A model generated the notes under the pieces. It saw only the letters and a list, made by a program, of their open reading frames with translations, did not search any database and had not been told where the DNA came from. Of a stretch of 64,000 nt of DNA, positions 48,387 to 62,300 are shown one piece after another; position 1 is the first letter of the stretch, and each line of letters opens with the position of its first letter. Origin of the DNA: Heliocybe sulcata (taxonomy: Eukaryota; Basidiomycota; Agaricomycetes; Gloeophyllales; Gloeophyllaceae); contig ML213510.1 of the NCBI GenBank assembly GCA_004369045.1, positions 565,291 to 629,290 of the forward strand, in the 5' to 3' direction. The position numbers were made by a program, and so were the translations under genes.

Positions 48387-50583
48387 TTATGCCGTGTCTC
48401 GAGCAGCCTTGATATTCTCAAAGTCCTGTTTAACCTGTCATGGGCATAAGTTTGCGTATTCTGCTGCTTATGTGGAGAATATGCGCGGCGCAGCGTACCT
48501 GTCGATAGAAGTCCGGGTCATCCAGAAGGCGGAAACCGGTCATTGCCAGTCCTTTGACTACTTGTAATGTGGTCTGGTGTGCTTCTGGAGTACCCGCGGC
48601 CCTGGTAAAAGCTGGTGTATGATTGCCTCCATTCGGCTCGGTCGGGATAGCTTAGAATTTGTATACACGTCAGCTGGTTCAAAGAAGTCCTGGAAGGTTT
48701 CTCGTACCATATGTGGGGTGCAATGCGGGGAGTTCTGTAATGGAACGCAGGGTTATGAGCTCCAGTATGACTAAAACCCGTGCCTGTTTCTGGCTTACCG
48801 TGCGTGACGTTTCCCTGTTATTCATGAGTTCTTATGGCTTGCATGGAAGTGAAGACGGTTGTTACTCACGAAATCTGTGGAGGCGTTGCGCAGCTCCGGT
48901 AGTATGACGGTCTTGAAATCGTATTGGGACATGGCGTTGTCGAACTCGTGAGCTGTACAACTGTCAGATGCGCGGAGACTTCGCAGCATAGTGCGGCGGC
49001 CTACAGAGAGCAGTATTTTCGAGCAGATCGTAATACGGCCTCCCCAGAGCGACCTTTGCCGTGCAGCCCGTGGCTACCGCGGCCGACCTGTTTTAGATGT
49101 GGGCCATTAATGCGACGCAGACCATGAGGACAGCAGCACCCACTCTAGGCATGTTTTCACCCGCTCCCGGAGGGTTTCAAGTTCCGCCTTTGTCGGCGCA
49201 CGGACGGCCCAAACCATTTTGACGTAGTCGGGAATGACTAGACCAGATGCTAGTCAGCCGACAGTCGACCGTAGGAAGGACGTCCACGTTACCATTGGAT
49301 GCTAGATCGCCTCCTTTGATGACGCCGTGGACCCTGTGATCAGGCTTGATTTGCTGCCTTAAGACCGCGATCGCAGAGTATGCGAGGAAGGCCGCATCGA
49401 GGGCGTTTATGCCCTCCCAGGGGGATGCCGCTGCGTGCGCACTAGGAGGGGCGTGAGTTCGGCGTAGGGGATCGCGCGGCGGTAAGGTGCTCACGTGCGT
49501 CCGAAGTACTCGACCTCGATGGGCTGCATAGCCAGCGAGGACGCTATCACCACGGAGCGCTCGGGCCCTGGCATCGGGTGGGACCTGGGCGGGACATCAG
49601 CGATCGCCCTCGAGATGAACAGGACGTTGAGGCGAACATGATGCAAGCGTCCATGTCCTTGTAGCCGCCGCGCTCGAGCAATATCGCCTTACCCCCGCCA
49701 CCCTCCTCAGCTACACGCGGCACCGGACGAACGAGCGGTCAGTCGCGCGGCAATCAAATGGAGCAGGCGGTATACTCACCGGGGGTGCCGAGAAGCACGA
49801 TCTTGCCCTTGACGCCGTGCTTCTGCATGGCCTGCTTGACCGCCAGGGCCACGCTGACGCCCGCGATGGCGATGAGGTTGTGTCCGCAGGCGTGCCCGAT
49901 TTCTGGCAGGGCGTCCATCTCGGAGTTTATGCCGAGGACCCGGCCGCCAGAGCCGTTCGACCATTCGGCTCTCCAAGCGGTCTCGAGATCGAGGTAGTGT
50001 TTTGTCACCGTGAACCCTCGGTCCGACATGAAGGCCGTCAGGGTGTCATGTGCGTATCTAGGAATTCGTCGGTTAGTAAGTAAGCTGGTAAGGGAGTACG
50101 AGTAATGTACTTTTCTTGAAACATGAGTTCCGGATGGTCTAATGGAGTATGAAGTGAATTATAATGCCTCGGATCTGGGAACCATGTGCGCTTACCATGA
50201 ATTTGGAGGCTGATTTCACGCAGCTCAGGATCCAGCCCGGAGACGGTGCTGTCAATCGTGGCAAGGACATCGGACCGATAAATAACACTTTCTCGTGGTG
50301 TGTACGAAGGAGGCTTGTCCAGGGCTGCCCATAAATCCGTGTTGGCTCCGCATTCGGGAGCGCAACACGACAAGCACACGGACGCTGCCACTGGTTCGTC
50401 CTGCAGTCATGGGTGCGTTGGACAACGAGCAAGAATATTTTGTACTGGACTCACCTGCTGCTTGCCGGTATCTAATTGTGTATGCACCACGCCAGCAGTG
50501 GGAACTTCCCTCGCCTTGGAGCGCAACGCTCGGCGTAGTGGGTGCACCAGGCCCGAAAAGCATCCTGCAGCGTTGTCAGTCAT
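48387..50583 (-). CDS. M20-family metallo-amidohydrolase/dipeptidase (PM20D2-like)
   Basis: The start ATG at 50583 is joined, by a phase-0 intron, to an exon leading into [20 protein letters not shown] and HPELMFQEK. The metal site is [18 protein letters not shown] near 49930-49870, followed by GKIVLLGTP. The dimerisation lid domain is seen near 49500-49300 ([20 protein letters not shown], then [10 protein letters not shown]). The C-terminal part near 48650-48530 contains [20 protein letters not shown] and the last exon ends IKAARDTA at 48387. The family cleaves unusual dipeptides or N-acyl amino acids in the cytosol; substrate unknown here. The N-terminal 70 residues include several Cys and are not part of the family core. 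Confidence 0.85.
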
Positions 50584-50872
50584 GAGCGCAATGGTAGTAT
50601 TGGTAAGTGTACCTGCTGCATTTATATGATTATCCCGGGCCAGTCAGGTCGGGGATGTACGAACATATGATCCGCCACTGAGAGGGTGCTCGCCCGAGCT
50701 TATCGGAAGTTAGATAACTATCGAAGGCCGCAGCCTGGATCTTGTCGCTGGAGCGTCTATTGGAAGCTTGTTCGTGATACTTACACCGACTTCATTTGCG
50801 AGGCGCACTCCACGAGGTCTTATACAGATAGTTTATACATATAGCCAGCGAAATACACAACCCAGCTCGAGG

Positions 50873-52039
50873 TCAGGCCGAGTCCACCGTTCCGTCTCCC
50901 CGCAGAAATCCTCCCAGCTTCTTCCAGAAATTGCTCTCCTCGCGTATGTAAGTGTCCTCGCCCCTTAGCCCGAGGACGACATCACCCGACCTCGACGAAA
51001 GCTCGCACATATCGGTTTGCGTCTGCTCCATGCCGATCTGATCCGCCTGTCCGACAAACACGAGCGCATCTCGGTCCCGTAGCTTCGCAATCCGCATGAC
51101 GCGAGACAGCCCCGGCAGGAAGGTGAGCTGCCCGTGCTTTGTCCGGAGCTTCACTTGCCCGACGAAGGTGCGAGGAAGGAAGACCACGATGTTGCCTAAG
51201 TGTGGGTGAGTAGTGTAGGCGGCTTGAGTAGAGAGCGATATGCAGAAGACCGCGCATGCATCGGGGGAATATTATTCTCGGAGATGCCCAGGACTCAAAG
51301 CTATCATTGCACGGATCTTGCACAATAATGCCGAGTACAGGACCCTCGTTCCAGAATTCCTTGAGCTCTGGAACCCAAGCCCGAAGCTGCCTAACTGTCA
51401 CGAGGATTGCTCACCTTTTCGCGAACGGACATCAAGGTTAATATGCTTTGGAGCTTGTAAAGACTATATTCCATTAGTTTACATATTTCGAACCCAAGCT
51501 TAAATTGACCGACCAGCTTGACGGTAATATCCCCGCTTCGGTTCGCGACCTCCACGCGGGAGACCCTGTTCTCAGGCGAGGTGCTCACAACGCCCAGGTC
51601 GAGGGTAACCGGTGCGTGCCGTGCGTAGAACAAGGCGTTGGGCGCCAGCTTCTCCCGCTGTCTTCCGCAGCGTTTGCGGGCTTTGGCGAGGTAGCCTGGC
51701 ACGTAGCTGTTGGCGTCCTCTGGATTGATGCGAAACACGCCTGGAGACGCTATTCCAGACGGGAGAACATAGAAACGACCGGAAACTGACGCACCTGATA
51801 TCGGGGTACGCCGCGTTTGCACGACTAGATTATTTGTGGGCATGACATCGGGTTCGGCTTCCTGTTCGACTGCAGGGTCATGGCCGTCGTATGGCGGTGG
51901 GCTATCCGACGGCTCTGAGGGTAACTGCATTGAAAGTCATATAAGAACATGAGTAGAAGCACGGCGCTTAAAGACTCACAGGAGGCAGATCACCCTTCGA
52001 AGCCAAAATAGCTGGGATCTGTGCGTCTGGAATTATCAT
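50873..52039 (-). CDS. DUF7330-like protein
   Basis: The ATG at 52039 opens MIIPDAQIPAILASKGDLPP, joined by a phase-0 intron to LPSEPSDSPPPYDGHDP. After this Pro-rich, acidic N-terminus (with a PPPY motif that could bind WW domains such as those of Rsp5-type ligases) comes TNNLVVQTRRTPISGSF-like beta repeats, RVEVANRSGDITVKLVG near 51560-51515, VVFLPRTFVGQVKLRTKHGQ near 51185-51130, and SSRSGDVVLGLRGED. The repeated pattern of short beta strands resembles the DUF7330 family common in Agaricomycetes. Function unknown. The family assignment is from memory of its look, so moderate. Introns near 51780 and 51470-51200 are approximate. Confidence 0.6.
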
Positions 52040-52308
52040 GTCAGACTGGATTATGAGTAGCTTAGAGGATATATAAGATGGGGTCGAAGGTGTCCGGGAC
52101 AAGGTGGACGATGATATATACAGCGTCTAGGCCTCGAAGCCGGCGCAGCTGCACCGGCCAGTGTCGTACACTGTGATCACTGTACCGTACAGCCTCCCAC
52201 TAAGTATGCACTGTGACTTGTCACACGCGGGTCACGCGTGGACAGACTTCTCAGTCACGGAGACTCAGCGCTCTCTTACCACCTCGAGATCATTAAGCAG
52301 TGCTTCTC

Positions 52309-52452
52309 ATGGCAAAGTTCGGTCCTCGGCACTTCGTTGCCCCCGCCGCGGCATTCAGTATGGCCATCGTCGTCGTCTGCTACGCGCGCTACTCTATCAG
52401 AACAGCGAGAACAGAGTCCATGATCCGCACCTCGCGGAGGGACCACGAGTAG
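52309..52452 (+). CDS. possible 47-aa single-pass membrane protein
   Basis: An ATG with G at +4 opens 47 codons without intron: MAKFGPRHF, then a hydrophobic stretch VAPAAAFSMAIVVVCYARY of membrane-spanning length (about residues 10-28), then a basic, hydrophilic tail (TARTESMIRTSRRDHE). This layout is typical of small conserved mitochondrial inner-membrane or ER proteins. I do not recognise the family. It lies alone between the divergent DUF7330-like gene and the convergent EF-Ts gene, in 855 bp that otherwise hold nothing. A real gene is plausible but not proven. Confidence 0.45.
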   Translation: MAKFGPRHFVAPAAAFSMAIVVVCYARYSIRTARTESMIRTSRRDHE

Positions 52453-52894
52453 GTTCAGACACGGAGGCAGGGTCATCATAGTCCTAGGATACGCTGTTAG
52501 TAAACTTCACTGTGTCCTGTCTTCGCTTCCCAGATGCTGACGGAGTGAATCCGAAGCCAAAAGCTGTCGCTTCCCGGTCTCGACAACTGTTCCATGGCTC
52601 CTCGGTACCACGGCCGTTATCTCCTCCCGGGCTTCTTCCGCGTCACACAAGGTTAATGCCAACGTTTGGCGGGGACGCGGAAATGCGATGCACGCCGAGG
52701 AAGTGAAGATCGCATGCCATATCACTTTGGATACTGATGGGAGCTCTTAGTGAGTCGCGGGCAAGTGAACGAGAGCAGTGTGGATTATCAGAGTAGGGCG
52801 GGGATTAGTTATGGGGATACTGTATACTTTTGTGACCAGGACATGGCTGAGATATGTTAATCAACACCACATACCGATGTCCTTCTGCATTCGC

Positions 52895-53917
52895 TCATGC
52901 GCTGGGTGTGGAGGATACCTCTTCCCCTCCCACCGTCCACTTCCTGAATTCTATCACCTCCAGCCCCTCCGTCAAGCTCCTCTCGTTCGCCCAGCGCCTC
53001 AGGACCTGCTCTACCGTCTCGCCATTAGGGTTGTCCGCGAACATCATGAAGGGCTGTTGGTACAGCGCAGTCTCCGTCTCCTCACCCGTAGGCGATTGGA
53101 TCATGCGCGTGTCGAACCCAACAATTTGCCGTGCTATTGAGCGCTCGAGCTTCTCCAGGTCGGTCATGAATTCGGGCTTAGCCAGAACCTCGCGTAAGCC
53201 GTCGGATTTGAGTGCCAGCAGCGCAAGCGAGCCTATTCGGCCTTGAGTAGGTACACCAACTGAGCCGTGCACGTACGACCCGACACGCAGACCCAAGTCT
53301 CTCGCCGCAAAGGGCTCGCGAGCGACAGCCACCGCTCGGCGCAGTGAGATTTTCTCGCCAACCTTGGCTATGGTATCCCGGATAGCACTGGACACAGTCG
53401 CGCGCGACGTTGCCTGCGGGTCGGAGTGAGAAATCAGAGGCGCGTCGTTGAGCAGGTCGAGCGCGCAGGGCACCAGGAGGTCGTCCGTGTCCGCGGGCTC
53501 GGAGATGAACGCGGCGGTGTGCGCAATATCAGCGAGCAGCTTGCCAAAGAGCTCGTTGCGGCCGACAAAGTCTGTCTCGCAGTTTAGCTCGACCATGGAG
53601 GCGCGTGCACCCCCGCGCCCCGAGCCCGATCCGTTCGCGAGCACGCACACGCCGATGAGGCCTTCGTTGGCGGTCCGGCCCTCGAGTTTCGCAGCTTTCT
53701 TCGCACCGGTCGCAATTAGATCCTGTTCGAGCCACTCCAACGCAGCTTTGACATCGTTGTTGGTCGCGGTCAAGGCTTCGCGGGCTTTTGTGACAGAGAC
53801 CTCGGTAAGCTTGCGCAGCTCTGCGACAAGCTTGAGGTTCGGCTTGCCTGGCGCTTCCGACGAGTAGAAGCGCGGCGCAGAGTAGAGCAGCGATGTCCTG
53901 CGACAGGATCTGAGCAT
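52895..53917 (-). CDS. TSF1: mitochondrial elongation factor Ts
   Basis: A single-exon gene of 340 aa. The ATG at 53917 starts an Arg/Ser-rich, acid-free mitochondrial presequence (MLRSCRRTSLLYSAPRFYSS). The EF-Ts N-terminal UBA-like domain follows (LVAELRKLTEVSVTKAREAL, AALEWLEQDL), then the core with ELNCETDFVGRNELF and GKLLADIAHT, and a second core repeat with YVHGSVGVPTQGRIGSLALL. EF-Ts recycles EF-Tu by releasing GDP during mitochondrial translation. The frame stays open upstream of 53917 but lacks an ATG. The start faces the SEC1 start across 141 bp. Confidence 0.95.
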   Translation of the reverse strand: MLRSCRRTSLLYSAPRFYSSEAPGKPNLKLVAELRKLTEVSVTKAREALTATNNDVKAALEWLEQDLIATGAKKAAKLEGRTANEGLIGVCVLANGSGSGRGGARASMVELNCETDFVGRNELFGKLLADIAHTAAFISEPADTDDLLVPCALDLLNDAPLISHSDPQATSRATVSSAIRDTIAKVGEKISLRRAVAVAREPFAARDLGLRVGSYVHGSVGVPTQGRIGSLALLALKSDGLREVLAKPEFMTDLEKLERSIARQIVGFDTRMIQSPTGEETETALYQQPFMMFADNPNGETVEQVLRRWANERSLTEGLEVIEFRKWTVGGEEVSSTPSA

Positions 53918-54058
53918 TATTATTGTGGGCTGAGGCGAGGAGCAGGCTTGGCGGAAGTTTCTGCGGACGCGTCTGATCAGGCTCGCGTCGCCAGCGGAGA
54001 TAACCGACCCTACTACAGCCAACCTCGTACTGCTTCACCTCCTGGCTCGCTGCTGCTC

Positions 54059-57000
54059 ATGTCCTCCCTCATCACCGCAGTTCGAAACAGTGGGTACCCC
54101 CGACAGAGCATATCTGATGAACTCATAATTGATTGCTTAATCTGCTAGAATTCCTCGAAGCAATCCGGTCTGTGAATCCGCCTGGACGATGGAAGATCCT
54201 AGTCGTGGACGAGCACTCGCAGAAGATCCTGGGCTCGGTTCTTAAGCAGTTTGACATCCTCCAGGAGAATGTAACCCGTACGTGCACCTCATTTCTCTTA
54301 GTGGAGGCACCCATGAACCCATCCTTGCCGGCAGTGATCGAGTCCATCACGAACCACCGGGATCCACAGACGTTCGAGGCGATGTACCTGCTCATGCCGA
54401 CGACGCAGAATGTCGAGCGGATTGTCAAGGATTACTCGGACGGGCGACAGCAGTACTCCGGCGCGCACCTGTTCTTCATAGATGGTACGCCCCTCCCATC
54501 TGCGCAGTTCGTGCTGACGTCGTAACCTCAGTACAAGGTCTCCCCGAGAACCTGTTCGAACGATTGACCACGTCAGCTGCTGAGCCGCATCTCCGGAGTC
54601 TGCAGGACTTGTTCATCAACTTCTGGGGTAGGTGCGCCTTCCCTGCCTCTCTCTCTATCACCTCATTCATACAACAATCATGCATCCCTTCCCAGCTATT
54701 GAAGCCCAAGCCTTCTCTCTCAAGCTTCCAAGCATGTTCTTCAGCTTCTTCTCCCCGCCGCCGCGCGACGCTGCATACAAGACTGCTCGCACGCGGTTGG
54801 AGGAGGACGTCCGGTTCGCCGCTAGATGTGTACGTCTTCCTCATCCCTCATGTTCCAGCTACGTCCAATGAACTTCTATGCAGATTGCGAACCTGTGTAT
54901 CACACTCAACGAATACCCCTACATCCGATACTACATGCCCTCGCATCACCCACCCCTCGGCGCCCTCAAGCCGCATGCGGAGACACGCCCGGCACCACCG
55001 CCCGAGGCCGCAGGCCGCTGGCGTACACAGCTGGCGCGCGGCACAGAGGCGAGGGCATACGAGGCAGTAGAGACGGATTATCTGGCGAAGTTGCTCGCGT
55101 TCGGGGTGCAGGATACATTGGATGAGCATAGGAGGAATAACTCTGACTTCCCGGTATGTGTTTGCGTGAGTGAAGTGGCCGGTCCGATGCTAATGAGGTT
55201 GGTTGATGTTTGTAGAAGAAGAGCGAGAGGGGACGGGCGACGCTGATTATCACAGACCGGTCGATGGACATGATGGCTCCGTTCATCCATGAGTTCACGT
55301 ACCAAGCGATGGCAAATGACTTGCTTCCAATAGAGGACGGGACAAAATACACGTCTGTAACCTCTTTCTCCCTATTTCCTCCGGGTATCTGACATCATGC
55401 ATTTTTGAAGGTACAAATTCCAATCCTCTATGGGCGCATTTGAAAATAAGACCGCGACTCTCTCGGACGAGGATACAGTGTGGACGGACGTCCGGCATAT
55501 GCACATGCGCGAAGCGATAGATAAACTCATGGCGGACTTTAACAAGTTCATGCAGGAGAACGGGGTGTTTCAGGGGTGAGGACCGGTCTGACTCGTATGC
55601 GGATGTGCCCCAAATATTGATGGCATGCCGCGCGTACATAGGGAAGGAGCAGCGAGTCTTACGGATATGAAAGACATGTTGGCGAATCTGCCACAGTACC
55701 AGGAGCAGCGCGAAAAGGTATATCCCTGTGGCATGGCGAGATAAGTGCACGGCTTGCTAATGACCAATACCTTTTGGTCAGTTCTCGCTGCACCTCAACA
55801 TGGCGCAAGAGTGCATGGCTATTTTCGAGAAGGACAAGCTTCCCGCGGTGGCTAACGTCGAACAGGTACAGTTTTGTTTCATCAGGTCGCGATCATGGTC
55901 TGACTGAAACCGTATCAGTGTTGTGCCACAGGGTTGACTGCAGAGGGCAAGAACCCGAAGAACCTCGTGGAGGAGATGGTGCCTCTGCTAGATAGTCGGG
56001 AAGTAATGTACGTCGCTCTCCCTCATCTCCCTCTAGCTGGATGAAGCTAAGGCGGTGGCTGTAGAAATCTGAGCAAGGTTCGCATCGTCGCGTTGTACAT
56101 TCAGCACAGAGACGGTGTCCCAGATGAGGACCGCCGGCGGCTGTACCAGCATGCAAGACTGTCCCTGCCGGAGCAGGATGCGGTGAATGCATTGCTGCAT
56201 ATGGGTGTGAGGATCAGTCGGGTGCGTATATAGTCGCAAAGCGTCTCCATTCCTGAGCTGAGCGTAGTGCCATATTATCAGGGCCCAAGTGATAAAGACA
56301 CGAGGAAGCGTATAAAGCAGAAAAGCTCAACGGACGAGGAGTATGAATTATCGCGGTTCAGACCGTTGATGAAGACGGTGCTTGAGGTAACGTGCTGGGT
56401 CGCTCGAGGCGGCTTGAGAGTTGCTCATCGTCTCCATACAGGAACAAGTCTCGGGCAAACTTGACGTTGGGTTGTTCCCATACGTTAAAGACGCGCCCAT
56501 GGCCAATGCTCCCGCCGCGGCCAGTCTCCGCACAGCTCCTGTTGCAGCCACCTCCCTCCGCAGCGCGAAACCAAGTTGGCACAGAGCGGCCAAGCCCGGC
56601 GGAGGAGCAGGCGCCGACACCCGCCAGCGCATCCTTCTCTTTGTCGCCGGTGGTATGACCTACTCTGAGATGCGCGAGGCATACCTACTTTCCAACTCAC
56701 TAAACAAGGAGATCATTATCGGTGCGTGCCCATGCACGACTGAGATTAACAACGATTCATGAGATCGTATTAGGCTCGACGCATGCTGTGGCACCCCGGC
56801 AATTCGTGGACGACCTCAAAGTCCTTGATCTGGGTGGTGTCGGGTCGAGGCACGTACCCAATGGTTTGCCTGAGCACAAGGGTGGGCCGCGGACATTCCA
56901 GGAGTATTACGACGAGAAGTACTTTACACGAGACGCACCACCACCTCAACGCCCCGCCCCGTCGCCGGCACCATCAAAGGGGCCCGATCGTAGCAGGTTG

Positions 57001-57111
57001 ACGCGACCCTCCCAGACGTCCTTCGCCGACTCCACGCTGTCGGTGAACAGCATGAGCGGGGGAAGCGTACACAAGGAGGAGAAAAAGAAGAAGGGACTGT
57101 TCCGATTTTGA
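54059..57111 (+). CDS. SEC1: Sec1/Munc18-family exocytosis protein
   Basis: The start ATG at 54059 opens MSSLITAVRN; the first intron (phase 1) joins KFLEAIRSV, then WKILVVDEHSQKIL. Further family blocks: YLLMPTTQNVERIVKDY, GAHLFFID, LCITLNEYPYIRYY, LAKLLAFGVQDTLDE, LIITDRSMDMMAPFIHEFTY, LPQYQEQREKFSLHLNMA, and near the end ILLFVAGGMTYSEMREAYLL. The C-terminal tail is Pro/Ser-rich and ends in a Lys run (EEKKKKGLFRF). Sec1 binds assembled exocytic SNAREs at the plasma membrane and drives secretory-vesicle fusion, needed for hyphal tip growth. About twelve introns of 45-70 nt. The SEC1/MUNC18 family is certain; choice of Sec1 over Vps33 or Sly1 rests on the motif order. Confidence 0.93.
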
Positions 57112-57381
57112 GGATGGGCAGCCGTGTAGGTTGCATACTGTATAACACACTTAGTATCGTAAAGCTTGTTTTTTAATATGATACCTCGGTGGACTCTTAC
57201 TATATATGATTGGGAGTTCGTCGATGATTACGCCGCAATAACGGGTTGTGCAAATTTTCATGCAATGTCGTGACCCAGAGAGGTCCACTTCAGACACTCG
57301 ACCCGAACACGCCGTGGTTGCAAAGGGTCGCAGTACATCTAGAAGTCCAGTGGAAATATAGTACAAAGAAGCGACAGACTA

Positions 57382-59019
<1,638 letters not shown>

Positions 59020-59142
59020 GGAGCAAGTCGTAGCAGCAAGTGAGAGTTGCCCTCGACGCGTAAGCGGAGTGCATTATGCGGGGACGCGTTCGGGAAAAAC
59101 GTGTTGAGTGGATATGTAACGTACGGTGAAATCATTTATAAC

Positions 59143-59224
59143 GGCCTGGTGGTCTAGTAGTATGATTCCTTCTTAGGGTTCCACTCATTTGGAGGAGGTC
59201 CCGGGTTCAATTCCCGGCCAGGCC
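59143..59224 (+). tRNA. tRNA-Pro (anticodon AGG) with 11-nt intron
   Basis: Same cloverleaf as the copy at 22596-22678: acceptor GGCCTGG/CCAGGCC, anticodon stem CCTTC/GGAGG, anticodon AGG, and an intron of 11 nt after position 37. Its 71-nt mature sequence is identical to the other copy; only the intron differs. A run of six T at 59227-59232 ends the gene for RNA polymerase III. It sits between the RPT4 start (123 bp away) and the G-patch gene start (77 bp away). Confidence 0.93.
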
Positions 59225-59301
59225 CTGTTTTTTCCTCGGTGTTGTCCTGATACCGGTCTTCATACCCTCGGCGGGCCGGTGAGGCACTACAACCCTGCTT
59301 C

Positions 59302-62300
59302 ATGCCTCGACGTAAACGCGACTTCCTGGACGACGGTGACTCCGATTCCTCTCCTGTCTCCGATGTTGATGACCTGAACCATCTACCCGAGAATGACCCT
59401 GATCTACGGGAGGAACGCGAGCTCTTTGAAAACCCATATGGACGCAAGAGGAGACGAAAGGGCGGCAAAGACGACGCTACCTACGGCATCTTCGCAGAAG
59501 ACAGCGACGAGGACGAGGATACCGTTAGCAAGCGTAAAGGAAGAGCGAAGAGAAGCGACTGGACGAAGGCCCCAGCCTTCACGAAAGGCAATCAGCAAGA
59601 GGCAAGCAAGAACACGGACGAGGATGAGGTCATGGAGGATGCTGAAGACGTGAACAGCTCGGATGCAGAAATTGAAAACAACGATATTCCAGAAGATACG
59701 GATCTGTCTAAGTCGATGTCTCCCCATGGCCGCCTTGATGAAGAGGAGGAAGATGAGCAGCCGCGAGGTGGCCTAGGGTCCTCCGGTGGTGCGTCGGCGA
59801 GCATGCACTCTGGATTTAGTAGAGGCGGGATTGGCTCCACTCGTCGTGTACCAGACGAGGATGAGATGGATGAAGACAAGCCGAGAGGAGGATTAGGTCT
59901 CGGAGCTGGCATGCGTCCCTCGAGTACTGCAGCCCCGTCCTTCAGCAAGGGCGGAATCGGGTCATCCAGGTCCGCGCTCGCCAAATCCCAATCTCCACCA
60001 CCCAGTGTCCCTTCCAGCTTGCCGTCTGCATTTGGTGGGTCTCGCGCTCAGCGGTCATTTGTCCGTGATGGATCGAATGGTGCGGGCGGTACTCGGACCC
60101 CCGCACAGCTGACTCCTGCCGAAAGGTCCCACTTCAGCAAACTGTCGAGCACTTTTGGTGCCCGTATGCTCGAGAAGATGGGTTGGCAAGCTGGTACCGG
60201 TTTGGGCGCAACTGGCGAGGGTATCGTTACTCCAGTCGAGTCGAAGTTGCGGCCCAACCGGGTGGGTATCGCGTTTAAGGGCTTCAAGGAGAAGACGGAA
60301 CAGTCTAAGGCCGAAGCGAAGAGGAGAGGTGAAGTGATCAGCGATGACGAAGACGACAAGAAGGCGAGGAAAGGTCGGAAACAGAGGGGTGCCCAGGAGG
60401 ACAGGTCAGAAGCCTGGAAGAAGCCCAAGAAAACTAAGAGGAGAGTGCAGCATAAGACCTACGAGGAGATCATCGCAGAAGCCGGAGACGAGACTCCTGC
60501 GCCAGGCATTGGTCCCATCATCGATGCTACAGGAGCCACTGTAAGTACAAGATGTCTGCTTTTTTCTCATTATGACTAACTGCTATTATAGCCTCGCGAA
60601 GTGTCATCGCTGGCTGAAGTGTCTATGGCCTCCTGGACGCCTTCCACGGATCCCACCCGAATACCTGAAGTCCGGCATAACCTACGCCTGATATCTGAAT
60701 CGTGCAAAGTGGATCTCGACGGTCTGGCTCGCGAAGCCAGAGCTCTGGAAGAGAGAAAGAAATGGATTGGCAATGAAGATGCGAGACTTAGGAAGAAGGT
60801 CTCTGAGGAGGCGGAATGTACGTTCAACACGTCGTACAGGTCTTTCATGCATATTGTAACTTTGCTATGACAGTGATCGAGCGCCTGCAACAGGTACATC
60901 TTGTTGCGGATGATATCAACACACAGGCTAAACATCTGGCTTCCACGTATGAAGCCTCGTTGGAAGCGTTTTCCCCATTGTTCGAGAAACTCCTTAGCTT
61001 GTTCCCGAAGGAGTTTGACAAGTATCACCTGGATGAGATTGTGGTGGCAGCTATAGCACCGATTGTGAGTGGCGTTATAACCCCGTCTGAGGAACAATGA
61101 CTCTGACAAGGCCCTTGCCGTTCCTGTAGTTCCGAAGAATGCTGACGCAATGGAAACCACTGGAGGATCCCACAGCATTTACCCCCCTTTTCCGTGCATG
61201 GAGAGGTGCCCTGAAGATTGCTGCTACCGAAGAAAAGCCCAAGAATCAGCTTGATGTATATGGCGGTCGATCTTCCACTTTACCAGCAACTCCAGTGTAC
61301 GTGCTCCATCTTGTTGCGGAATCGCAGAATCCATTGACATCTTCCTTTCTCAACCTGTAGGGAGAAGCCCATGACTCCATTCGAAAGTCTGCTGTGGAGT
61401 GTTTGGTTACCTAAAGTGAGGTCCGTCATCAACAATGACTGGGATCCACGGCAGCCTCAGCAGGCTGCTAAACTATACGAAGCGTGGTCAGGTTTCCTGC
61501 CACCCTTTATTCGCGACAATTTCTTCGATCAGCTTATCCTGCCAAAAGTACGGAAGGCCGTCGCAGACTGGAATCCCAGAAAGGATACTGTGTCACTGCA
61601 GTCTTTGGTATTCCCATGGCTGCCGCACATTGGACTGAGAATGGAAGAGGTACTCGGGGACGCGAAGAGAAAGCTGAAAAGTTCCTTACGAAGTTGGTCG
61701 CCTCAGGACGGGGTTCCCGATGACTTGCTGGTTTGGAAGAACGTGAGTCCACAGATGAACCTGGTCTACTCACATCTTGCTTACTAACCTCGGATCAAGA
61801 CATATGGCGCTGACGAGTGGGATGCGATGATGCTCAAATACATCGTACCGAAACTGGGAGCGCTCCTCCGCGATGAATTCAAAGTTGATCCTCGGAACCA
61901 GAACATGGAGCCTCTTAATCGTGTCCTGGTGTGGGCAGATATTCTCCGACCGTCCATCTTTTCTCAGATACTCGCAACAGAGTTTTTCCCCAAGTGGCTC
62001 GACGTCCTTCATTTCTGGCTTATCCAGCCTTCTGCCAGTTTCGAAGAGGTGGCGCAGTGGTACTCGTTCTGGAAGAGCACCTTCCCCGAGAACGTGCAGA
62101 ACATCCCGGGTGTCCGAGACGAGTTTACGCGGGGCTTGCAACTCATGAACACTGCGATTGAACTCGGACCTGAGGCGCGCAATCGTCTACCCCGTCCCGA
62201 ACGTCGCAAGTCCGGAGTTCCCACTGTTCCGGCGCAGAAATCTGCCTCTCGGCAGGGCACACCCAAGCCGAGAGCCCCGCGGACGCAAGAAATCACCTTC

